NCBI GenBank assembly: GCA_002350845.1
Contig: DEFL01000066.1
Span: forward strand, 1-27,586
DNA from: Christensenella sp. UBA2853
GTDB taxonomy: Bacteria > Bacillota > Clostridia > Christensenellales > Aristaeellaceae
Direction: 5' to 3'
DNA length: 27,586 bases
This document shows, piece after piece, positions 6,808 through 14,078 of the stretch. The notes under the pieces were generated by a model. The model did not search any database, was not told the DNA's origin, and saw only the letters and a program-made list of their open reading frames with translations. Both the position numbers and the translations under genes were made by a program. Numbering within the stretch: position 1 is the first letter of the stretch; each line of letters opens with the position of its first letter.

Positions 6808-8091
6808 TCAGTTTTTCTCGACTTTTGTGAGATCTACTCCGCCGGACTTGTGCTTCTTTGCGCCACGCCATGCATAGATGACCAGAGCGATGGCAATGAC
6901 ACCGTAGGAGAGGAAGGCACGGAAGTATTCGCCGACAGCGCTGTCGCCGAAAAGATTGGAGGCGGCGCTCTGTGCGGTGATAAAGAGAGAGTGGAAGAGG
7001 AAGGTGCCGACCAGAGCCTGAAGATTTGTAGCACGGTCAATGGAAGCACCGCCGACCAGGATTGCAGCACCGGCATACAGACCGACCTGTTCGTGAGCAG
7101 CATAGGTCTGGAAGGTGCCAATTCCGTCCGACTGCATAAAGACAATCTGTCCCCAGCCAGCAAGAACGGTAGAGATCATGATGGCAATGACGCGTGTGCG
7201 GTCCACATTAATACCGGCTGCGTTTGCAACGGTCTGGCTCTGTCCCACCGCGCGGAATTTCTGGCCAAGCCGTGTGCGCATGATGAGCATATTAAACAGG
7301 CACAGGCATCCAATCAGCAGCCAGGTGACGACAGGCACACGGATCATCTGGCGTCCGCCTGCTCCGCTGAAAAGATTCGCCACAGCCGGAATCTGCAGGA
7401 TGCCAGCGATCAGCGCAGCACCAACAAGGCAGAAAGCCAGTTTCTGAGCCGTGAAGGATTTGCGGGTATACTGGATGATTCCGTAGACTGCGATCAGGCC
7501 GGCAATCACATAGGCGACGATGGAGAAGGGGACCAGAAGAATGCCATCCAGTGCTTTATACAGGCCAACCGAACCCGTCAGGTTGAGGGTATTCTGTACG
7601 CCGGAAGCACCGACAATCGTGACCTTGTCACTGAGCGGAATGAAGGTTCCAAAGATGAACAGGAAGAGAAGCTGATAGGCACCGTTGGCAAAATAGCCGA
7701 GAATCAGGGAACCGATGGTTTCCTGACCCTTCATACGGTTCAGGAGCTTGCCGATGAGGAATCCGAACAAGGCGGCAAGGGGAAGGGTAATGGCTCCTGC
7801 AAGCAGGATACCCTGAACTCCGGTCACGCCCCAGGAAATCGTCAGCAGCAGTCCGATCTGTGCGGCCATGGCACCGATGGTGATGGCAAAGTTGATTCCC
7901 ATGCCGGCAACGATCGGGATGATCAGTGCGAGCACGATGAACGCATTGCGGTTCAGTCTCAGAAGAAGCTGACTGGCAACATAATTCAGGTCCAACCGTG
8001 AGACGATGATAAAGAATACACTCAGTGCGATGAAAAGATAAGTCACCGCATAGGACTTGATATGATTGATGACTTTGCTTTGCTTATTCAC
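6808..8091 (-). CDS. ABC transporter permease, BPD_transp_2 family (YufQ-like)
   Basis: 427 residues of mostly hydrophobic sequence, about ten membrane segments. It belongs to the permease family of ribose, nucleoside and other simple-solute importers. The characteristic segment is AGAAILVGGASIDRATNLQ near the C-terminus. The chosen GTG start at 8091 has GGAGGTG seven bases upstream; the GTG at 8100 lies inside that binding site. The start overlaps the end of the other permease gene by 8 bp, indicating tight translational coupling. It should form the membrane channel with the 754-residue permease. The C-terminal tail is basic and cytosolic (RGAKKHKSGGVDLTKVEKN). The transported solute cannot be deduced. 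Confidence 0.88.
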   Translation of the reverse strand: MNKQSKVINHIKSYAVTYLFIALSVFFIIVSRLDLNYVASQLLLRLNRNAFIVLALIIPIVAGMGINFAITIGAMAAQIGLLLTISWGVTGVQGILLAGAITLPLAALFGFLIGKLLNRMKGQETIGSLILGYFANGAYQLLFLFIFGTFIPLSDKVTIVGASGVQNTLNLTGSVGLYKALDGILLVPFSIVAYVIAGLIAVYGIIQYTRKSFTAQKLAFCLVGAALIAGILQIPAVANLFSGAGGRQMIRVPVVTWLLIGCLCLFNMLIMRTRLGQKFRAVGQSQTVANAAGINVDRTRVIAIMISTVLAGWGQIVFMQSDGIGTFQTYAAHEQVGLYAGAAILVGGASIDRATNLQALVGTFLFHSLFITAQSAASNLFGDSAVGEYFRAFLSYGVIAIALVIYAWRGAKKHKSGGVDLTKVEKN

Positions 8092-10348
8092 GGCTGGCAC
8101 CTCCAGTCTGAGTCAGAGCGTACAGGATAATACCGTTTGAAATCATAATGCGCATGACTTCACTCAGGCCGCCACCGGCAACGGCAGCATTGGCAATCTG
8201 CTGGCCCAAAACAAGCACGCCTTCAAATAGGAAAACGCCGAAAATGACATGACTGACTTTTGCTTTACGGACGGTAGCGCCGCCGATGAGAATAGCAGAT
8301 GCAGCGATGAATCCCAGCTGTCTGGGAGCGGTATACAGCTGTGCATACCCGAAGGCCTGGGAGTAAATGACGATGCCAACGGCAGCAATCATGGTCGACA
8401 GCACGGTACCGATGGTGCGCATCTTATTGACACTGATGCCGCTTGCTTCAGCAAAGCGCGGGTTGGATCCCACAGCGCTCATGGCGATACCGGTTCTGGA
8501 GCGGGAGAACAGCCACATCAGCAGACAGCAGACCAGGAGGAAAAGGAGAAGGCCTGTGGGAACGGTGACACCCAGGACTTCAAAAGCCAGGAATTCATCG
8601 AGCAGATGAGCATAGCTTCCCAGAAGACTGTGGGTCACTCTCAGACCGTGGCCGGAAAGCAGCCAGATGATCTTGGGATTGTTGAAGGGGAGCATCATCC
8701 AGCCGATGCACATCAGTGCAACGAAGGAGAAACCGACATAGGTGGAGATGGTCATCTCACTGCCCTTCATCCGGTTGAGCAGCTTGGAATAGGCCCAGCC
8801 GAGCGGAAGAGCCAGAATCGCACCGGAAACACAGGAGAACAGGAGACCATACCAGCCTGTCATATTAAACTGCAGCGAGAGAACGATACCCAGTAGGCCG
8901 GCGATACAGCCGATGGTCATGCCCATGTTCAGGCCGATACCGCACTGAATGCCGGGCATCATGGCAAGGACAAGGATGCCGTACATACCCATACGGATCA
9001 TGACATTGCTCAGCATCATCGGAACGGAAATATCGTAGAGAACGGCTGCGAGGCAGAGATAGATGAAGAACAGCGTGATGATGGTGCGGGGAATACCGAA
9101 ACGCTTTGTCAGAGTATCCCAGAACATGAAGAGGCTTGCCAGAAGACACAGGGCAATACCGGCAATGAGAATATTCCGTGCCAGTGCAGAGAGCTGCATC
9201 AGAAAGGCCGCTGATCCGGAAAGCGCTTCGGAGCCTTCCTGCGCTGCATAGGCATTGTAGCGGGAGGAGTAATCAATGCCGCCGGACCATACCGTGTTTT
9301 CCAGTGTGGTGCGGATGGTTTTCTGCATCTTTTTATCGAGATTGGCCAGGTCGGGAATAATCTCATTCAGTTCTCCCCAAAGCTGCTGATAGGCGGATTC
9401 AACACCTTCAGAGGCAGCATTGAGAGCATCGGAGGCAGTAAAGAAGCTGTAATCTGTGACGGTGTCATAAACCGTTGCAGCGCCTTCGTCTTTCGTTTCC
9501 ACAGCGATGGTTTCGCCTTTTTCGGCTGCGGAAATGTACTCTTTTGCTTTTTTCAGAAGGTCTGTCTTAAAAGCTTCCGCAGCGGAGAAGCCTTCCACTT
9601 CACGGTTGAGTGCTTCCCAGAGTGCCTCATCATCCAATTCGGACAGTTCGGTCCAGTCACTCACTGCACCCACCATGGAAGCGGTCAGCTGCTGCAGCAG
9701 CTCAGCATCATCTGCTGCCTGCTCTTTTTCTGCCATGGAATGCGCCAGTTTCACGAATCCATCCTGCAGATGGGCATTGGCAGGGACAGACAGATCCTCA
9801 GCCCAGGTCGCGAGGGAAGAAAAGAGTTTTGCATCATCTTCCTGGGCGGCAGAGAGCAGATCAGTCCAGTCTGGCACATTCTCCACAAGAGAAACATACA
9901 GATCTGAATAGACAGCGCGCTCTTTTTCACGGAGTCCGCCATATACAGACATGGCTTTCTCCATGGCATTGATCGCGTTTTCAAGACCTGCGGCATTCTG
10001 TACGGTTGCATTGCTGTAGAGCGCTTCAGCCTCTGCACGGGCAGCCGCTGCGGCAGCATCACAGGTTGAGTTGACTTCATCAAGGCCGAGTGTGCGGAAG
10101 TCCTTGCGTGCACGCAGTTCCTTCAGTTTATCAGAACGAGCCTGACTGGCGATGGAGTCGACCAGGCCGCCGGACGCAGCATGGAGAACGGCATGCGTGC
10201 GCATTGTGTTCAGATTATTCTGGATAGAGTCTGATCCGCGCAGAAAGAAGCCGAAAACAGAAACCAGTATCAGGATGGCTGCCAGCACATAGAGTACAAT
10301 GGCTGTAATGATGCGCGCCGTGAGTTTCTTTTTCCTGGCCTGTGTCAT
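8084..10348 (-). CDS. ABC transporter permease with a large extracytoplasmic insert
   Basis: 754 residues, about twice the usual 350 for this permease family. TM1 (about 13-36) is followed by some 355 hydrophilic, helix-rich residues (about 37-391), rich in Ala, Glu, Asp and Ser, before the next membrane segment (392-410). The ordinary BPD_transp_2 core follows from about 420 to 750, with GIGLNMGMTIGCIAGLLG, a conserved permease motif, and SAILIGGATVRKAKVS near the end. With a basic N-terminus (QARKKKLTAR) inside, the insert must face outside. It contains an imperfect internal duplication (NVPDWTDLLS / AVSDWTELSE). The ATG overlaps the ATPase stop (ATGA) and has AAAGGAGG upstream. The insert may bind solute or dock the binding protein; nothing in it is recognisable to me. 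Confidence 0.88.
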   Translation of the reverse strand: MTQARKKKLTARIITAIVLYVLAAILILVSVFGFFLRGSDSIQNNLNTMRTHAVLHAASGGLVDSIASQARSDKLKELRARKDFRTLGLDEVNSTCDAAAAAARAEAEALYSNATVQNAAGLENAINAMEKAMSVYGGLREKERAVYSDLYVSLVENVPDWTDLLSAAQEDDAKLFSSLATWAEDLSVPANAHLQDGFVKLAHSMAEKEQAADDAELLQQLTASMVGAVSDWTELSELDDEALWEALNREVEGFSAAEAFKTDLLKKAKEYISAAEKGETIAVETKDEGAATVYDTVTDYSFFTASDALNAASEGVESAYQQLWGELNEIIPDLANLDKKMQKTIRTTLENTVWSGGIDYSSRYNAYAAQEGSEALSGSAAFLMQLSALARNILIAGIALCLLASLFMFWDTLTKRFGIPRTIITLFFIYLCLAAVLYDISVPMMLSNVMIRMGMYGILVLAMMPGIQCGIGLNMGMTIGCIAGLLGIVLSLQFNMTGWYGLLFSCVSGAILALPLGWAYSKLLNRMKGSEMTISTYVGFSFVALMCIGWMMLPFNNPKIIWLLSGHGLRVTHSLLGSYAHLLDEFLAFEVLGVTVPTGLLLFLLVCCLLMWLFSRSRTGIAMSAVGSNPRFAEASGISVNKMRTIGTVLSTMIAAVGIVIYSQAFGYAQLYTAPRQLGFIAASAILIGGATVRKAKVSHVIFGVFLFEGVLVLGQQIANAAVAGGGLSEVMRIMISNGIILYALTQTGGASRE

Positions 10349-11937
10349 GCTGTTTCGCCTCCTTTCAGTTGTGCACCGGACATCGCAAGACCAAAGGCTG
10401 TATCAGAATCATCCGGCTGAAGGATAGCAGCAACCTTGCCTTCAGAGATGATGGCGATCCGGTCACAGATCGAGCGAAGCTCCTGGAGTTCAGAAGAAAC
10501 CATGATGATCGTCATATGCTGTTCCCGGCCCAGACGGACCAGCGTTTCCAGAACCAGCTGTTTTGCACCGATATCGATGCCGCGCGTGGGTTCGGAGACA
10601 AACAGGAATTTGGGGTTCAGCATCAGGGCTCTGGCCACACACACCTTCTGCTGATTGCCGCCGGATAATGTTCCGGTAGCCTGGGCAGGGGAGGTGCAGC
10701 GAATATCGAGCTTCTGAATCATATCCTCAGCTGTTTTCCGGATTTTCTTTGTGTCCTTCAGATGCAGCGGTCCTTTGAGAAAATCCCGATGGACCTGCAT
10801 GGCGGAGAACACAATATTATCCTCGATGGACTGATCCAGCAGAAGGCCGACGCCGCGTCTGTCCTCAGAGACAAAGGCAAGCCCGGCCTGGAGAGCAGAT
10901 GTTGTATCATTGAGCGGCAGTTTCTTGCCAAACAGCTCGACATCACCGACTGCATCATATAATCCCATAATGCCGTTGGGAATGCCAATCTTTCCCTGTC
11001 CAGCCAGACCACCGATACCGAGAATCTCGCCCTCATGCACATCCAGATTGATTCCGCGGCAGACTTCACCGGGCATATCCACCCAAAGATTGCGAATGCT
11101 CATGGCAATCTTCTCAGAGGGTGCTTCCTTGCGCTTATCAACCTGAATGACACTCTCTTCTCCGCGGCCGATCATGAGAGCAGCCAGCTGTTCCGCTGTG
11201 GTTTCCGTCTTCTTCAGTGTGCTGACAAGGCGGCCGTCACGCAGAATGGTGATATTGTCTGCTGCCTCCATGACTTCATCCAGGCGGTGAGTAATGAAGA
11301 TAATGGCAATGCCGCTTGCGGCAATGTTCTTCATGACACTGAGCAGCTGAGCAGCTTCGCTTTCGGTCAGAACGGCTGTGGGTTCATCGAACACAAGCAG
11401 CTTGATCCCCGTTTTATCGATTTCACGGGCAATCTCAATGAACTGCATGTGTCCAACAGGAAGACCGCTCACCAGTGCAAATTCGTCAATCCCCATGCCG
11501 ACATCATCCAGCGCCTTTCTTGCGTCTCTGGACATGGCCTGGACATTCAGAAACTCAAGGTCCTTGCCAAGAACCTTGCTGACAGCCCATGGTTTTGTAA
11601 TTTCTCTGTTCAGCTTGATATTGTCCGTAATGGAAAAGCCGGGAATCAGCATGAATTCCTGATGCACCATGCCGATGCCCTTCTCCATGGCATCCATTGG
11701 GGACATAATACGGACACGTTCTCCATTCAGAAGAACCTCGCCCTTAAAGCCGCCGGTAGAATGAATCACAGGCATGCCAAACAGCACGTTCATCAGGGTG
11801 GATTTTCCGGCTCCGTTTTCACCCAGAAGCGCGTGGATCTCACCGGGACGAATACGGAGTGTTACATCCTTCAGCACTGCGTTACTGCCGTATTCTTTGG
11901 TAATGCCGTTCATTTCGAGAATGTATTCCGCAGACAA
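10345..11937 (-). CDS. Sugar/nucleoside-type ABC ATPase with two nucleotide-binding domains
   Basis: 530 residues from a TTG start at 11937 preceded by AAGGAGGG; the ATG 30 codons upstream has no site and would lie in a hairpin. It is the RbsA/MglA/YufO type. First domain: Walker A GENGAGKS (39-46), Q-loop VHQEFMLIP, signature region degenerate (GLPVGHMQ, about 158-165), Walker B LLVFDEPTA (about 180-188). Second domain: Walker A degenerate (GLAGQGKIGI, about 310-319, with no GKS/T), intact signature LSGGNQQ (424-430), Walker B-like FVSEPTRGID with Ser in place of the Asp before Glu. One ATP site is therefore probably catalytic and one degenerate, as in related importers. It energises the two permeases encoded downstream, with which it overlaps by ATGA. 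Confidence 0.9.
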   Translation of the reverse strand: MSAEYILEMNGITKEYGSNAVLKDVTLRIRPGEIHALLGENGAGKSTLMNVLFGMPVIHSTGGFKGEVLLNGERVRIMSPMDAMEKGIGMVHQEFMLIPGFSITDNIKLNREITKPWAVSKVLGKDLEFLNVQAMSRDARKALDDVGMGIDEFALVSGLPVGHMQFIEIAREIDKTGIKLLVFDEPTAVLTESEAAQLLSVMKNIAASGIAIIFITHRLDEVMEAADNITILRDGRLVSTLKKTETTAEQLAALMIGRGEESVIQVDKRKEAPSEKIAMSIRNLWVDMPGEVCRGINLDVHEGEILGIGGLAGQGKIGIPNGIMGLYDAVGDVELFGKKLPLNDTTSALQAGLAFVSEDRRGVGLLLDQSIEDNIVFSAMQVHRDFLKGPLHLKDTKKIRKTAEDMIQKLDIRCTSPAQATGTLSGGNQQKVCVARALMLNPKFLFVSEPTRGIDIGAKQLVLETLVRLGREQHMTIIMVSSELQELRSICDRIAIISEGKVAAILQPDDSDTAFGLAMSGAQLKGGETA

Positions 11938-11957
11938 GGGGTTCCCTCCTTCAAACA

Positions 11958-12003
11958 GGAAAGGGCCGCCCGGTATACTGTTAGAACTCCGGACGGCCTT
12001 TCC
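11958..12003 (-). promoter_or_regulatory. Intercistronic hairpin between binding-protein and ATPase genes
   Basis: Arms at 11958-11973 and 11989-12003 pair over about 15 bp with one bulged base. The minus-strand sequence after it (TGTTTGAAGGAGGG) has no T tract and leads into the ATPase ribosome site. It is more likely an RNA-stabilising or partial-attenuation element than a full terminator. Confidence 0.65.
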
Positions 12004-12023
12004 TTTGAATGTCAGTTTCCAGA

Positions 12024-13175
12024 TCAATCGCCGAGGTAATCAGCAAAATTGATGGGTTCAAGAGCAATCAGCAGATAGTTGTCATAAGTGCTGCCGGATG
12101 CATCGACATACTTGGTGAATTCGATATCGCTGCCAGCGGCTTCGCTGTAGCACTTCTGCAGATATTCAACGTCCACTTTGCCGTTGGTCTTGCCTTCAGC
12201 ATAAGCGCAGGCATACTGGAAGCTGCCGTTGATCATGGACATGTTGATCGGCAGAGCCCAGGTGGAGAAACGATTGACGGCATCATGTTCGTTGAGGTAG
12301 GTGGCCAGGTTCTTGATGGCGCCGTTGATGTCGCCGTAGGTGGCAGTCAGACCGAAAGCTTCCTGGAAGCCGTGATAGGGGCTCGGGCAGCAGGGAAGAG
12401 CATAGTAAGCATTGGGCTCATTGATGATGGCCTGCTGGAGAGCAACCTGGAGACCGCAGTTGGTGCAGTAGAAGCAGACTTTCTTGCCTTCATATTCCTT
12501 CATAACCTTCGGAATATCTTCAAGCACAGCAGCCTGAGCACCGGACATGCCAGCGTCACCGGTAGGATCGGGGCAGTCACGTTCTACGAACTCAATGCCG
12601 TAACCTTCAGCGGTAGCCTTCATGGCATCACGCTTGGCGACGATGGTTTCATAGGACAGGTGACGGGCGAAGGAGTAATGCACGAGCACTTCGCATTCCC
12701 ACTGGTTGGCAAGGTCAGCAACCTGATAGCCGCATCCGATTTCATCGTTGGCAAGAACGATGTCAGCAGCTGCAGAGATATCAGCCGGGTCTTCGGCAGG
12801 AACGCCGGCGACCAGCAGGATGTCTTCACGTCCCATATCCTTCAGGATCTGGGTGAAAGCAGCCGTGGCGCCCTGAACAGCCTGCACGAAGATGATGGAC
12901 TTCACCTGCGGATCGGAGGCGAAGGCGATCAGCTTGGAAATGGTGGTTTCAACTTCAGAGGAGAAGTTGTCCGGATAGGTGTCATGAATGACGATGTCCG
13001 GATACTGCTCGAGCAGGGTGCTGGCAGCATAATATTCTTCTTCACCCTGGGAAGTGGTGCCGGTCATGATTGCAATCTTGTAAGGAGCGGTCTCAGCTGC
13101 GCCTTCTGCGAAGGAAACAGCGACGATGCTCATCAGCATTGCAACTGCGAGAACGAAGCTAATCAGTTTTTTCAT
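12024..13175 (-). CDS. ABC transporter solute-binding protein, DUF3798-like
   Basis: 383 residues from the ATG at 13175 with AAGGAGG upstream. Residues 1-23 are a signal peptide (KKLISFVLAVAMLMS, cleavage likely after SFA); no lipobox Cys is visible, so it may be released or held otherwise. The mature part has the periplasmic-binding-protein type I layout: YKIAIMTGTTSQGEEEYYA at the start, KSIIFVQAVQGATAAF, then KVCFYCTNCGLQ and CCPSPYHGFQ. This looks like the DUF3798 family, which is found beside such ABC genes. It holds ten cysteines, unusual for a secreted protein of an anaerobe. It is the first and probably most highly expressed gene of the operon, directly after a perfect promoter. Solute unknown; DUF3798 naming is from memory of the motifs. 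Confidence 0.8.
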   Translation of the reverse strand: MKKLISFVLAVAMLMSIVAVSFAEGAAETAPYKIAIMTGTTSQGEEEYYAASTLLEQYPDIVIHDTYPDNFSSEVETTISKLIAFASDPQVKSIIFVQAVQGATAAFTQILKDMGREDILLVAGVPAEDPADISAAADIVLANDEIGCGYQVADLANQWECEVLVHYSFARHLSYETIVAKRDAMKATAEGYGIEFVERDCPDPTGDAGMSGAQAAVLEDIPKVMKEYEGKKVCFYCTNCGLQVALQQAIINEPNAYYALPCCPSPYHGFQEAFGLTATYGDINGAIKNLATYLNEHDAVNRFSTWALPINMSMINGSFQYACAYAEGKTNGKVDVEYLQKCYSEAAGSDIEFTKYVDASGSTYDNYLLIALEPINFADYLGD

Positions 13176-13224
13176 GTGGTAATCCTCCTTGATAATAGAA
13201 TTATACAGAAAAGAATATGCGTCG

Positions 13225-13253
13225 ATTATATGAACAGAAAGATTTTCTGTCAA
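13225..13253 (-). promoter_or_regulatory. Consensus promoter of the ABC transporter operon
   Basis: Minus strand: TTGACA (13253-13248), 17-bp spacer, TATAAT (13230-13225), all twelve positions consensus. The leader to the ATG is about 43 bases. Confidence 0.9.
13234..13250. promoter_or_regulatory. Palindromic operator candidate within the ABC promoter
   Basis: ACAGAAA-GAT-TTTCTGT is a perfect 7-3-7 palindrome lying between the -35 and -10 boxes and overlapping the end of the -35. This is the classic position for a repressor site. No regulator gene is adjacent, so the repressor would be encoded elsewhere. Confidence 0.6.
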
Positions 13254-13301
13254 TTCAAGAACGGCCTGGGAAAGCGAAAAAACATAGAAAACACAAGAAA
13301 A

Positions 13302-13346
13302 GCCGGCCCCCTTTACCGACGAATCGTTGGCAGAAAGGGAGCCGGC
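13302..13346 (-). terminator. Terminator upstream of the ABC operon (end of the ywlG unit)
   Basis: Arms 13302-13314 and 13334-13346 pair over 13 bp on the minus-strand RNA (one G-U pair), followed by TTTTCTTGTGTTTTC. It separates the ywlG transcript from the ABC operon promoter. Confidence 0.85.
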
Positions 13347-13369
13347 CAGGCTTTGAAACGTATGAAGAA

Positions 13370-13387
13370 TAAGGCCTGAAGGCCTTA
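13370..13387. terminator. Second hairpin after ywlG
   Basis: TAAGGCCT-GA-AGGCCTTA is a perfect 8-2-8 palindrome 18 bases past the ywlG stop, followed on the minus strand by TTCTTC. It may be an auxiliary terminator or an RNA 3' end protector. Confidence 0.5.
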
Positions 13388-13405
13388 AGATTCCAGAAAA
13401 AACGG

Positions 13406-13960
13406 TCAGGCGTAAACGGCCCGTTCGCCGCCGATCAGCGGAAGACGGCTGTAGGCCATCACGAGATGGGCATGGCCGAGTTCAGCGTAATCACCGCGCA
13501 GAGGGACGGCAACCGGGCGGAGGTGCATGCCCACGAGGGTGTCACCAATGTCGATGGCCGCATCTGCCTGTACAGATTGTGCGAGTACGGGGGACTGCAT
13601 GAGTTTCCATGCGGCTGCAGCCACACTGCCGCCGGCCTTGGGCTGGGGCACCGCGCAGACCTGCAGATAGTGATGTGACTGAAGGACACTCTTATCCATC
13701 ACCAGCGCCCGGTTCAGATGTTCGCAGCACTGGAACACAGGATGCATGTCGCGGACCCGGCATGAGCTCAGAAAAGCCTGAGCCACAATGATGCCCAGTT
13801 CAGGAACACTGCCTTTCCCGATTCTGGCGCCGGTAATCTCGCTGGTGGAGCAGCCGAGGACAATCAGGCTTCCGGGCTCAAGATGACCTGCGCGAACAAG
13901 TTCTTCAATGCTTTCGTCGAGGACGCGGGTGGTTTCCAGACGCAGCGAATCAAGATTCAT
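13406..13960 (-). CDS. ywlG: UPF0340 family protein (YwlG-like)
   Basis: 184 residues, the normal length of the UPF0340 (DUF436) family, whose biochemical role is not established. Recognisable features are LIVLGCSTSEITGARIGKGS near 32-51, QCCEHLNRALV near 77-87 (the conserved CCEHLNRAL block), PQPKAGGSVAAAAW, and DIGDTLVGMHLRPVAVPLR. No signal peptide or membrane segment, so cytoplasmic. AGAAGG lies eight bases before the ATG. It is 118 bases downstream of the FtsK/SpoIIIE gene on the same strand with no obvious terminator or good promoter between, so the two are probably co-transcribed. Two hairpins end the unit. Family assignment is firm, function is not. Confidence 0.87.
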   Translation of the reverse strand: MNLDSLRLETTRVLDESIEELVRAGHLEPGSLIVLGCSTSEITGARIGKGSVPELGIIVAQAFLSSCRVRDMHPVFQCCEHLNRALVMDKSVLQSHHYLQVCAVPQPKAGGSVAAAAWKLMQSPVLAQSVQADAAIDIGDTLVGMHLRPVAVPLRGDYAELGHAHLVMAYSRLPLIGGERAVYA

Positions 13961-14078
13961 ACAATCAACCTTCTTTCATACCCCTGCCGGCTGTGAACCG
14001 TGGTTCTATGGCTGACAGGAAGATGGTCCGTTCTTCAGCATTCAATCATCGCCGGGGTTCGGGAAGGATTGAGTGCCG

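Noticed and set aside
6742..8001. 419-codon plus-strand frame opposite the small secreted protein and second permease
   Set aside because: Antisense to well-supported genes; the translation is rich in Asp, Gln, Gly and His with no domain, as expected from reading a membrane-protein gene backwards.
11938..12027. ATG start of the ATPase gene at 12027
   Set aside because: The extra 30 codons coincide with a strong hairpin and lack similarity to ABC proteins, while a perfect AAGGAGGG precedes the TTG at 11937.
11035..13379. Long plus-strand frames (334 and 456 codons) opposite the ATPase and binding-protein genes
   Set aside because: Both run through the hairpins, promoter and coding regions of the minus-strand operon and show no binding site or family pattern.
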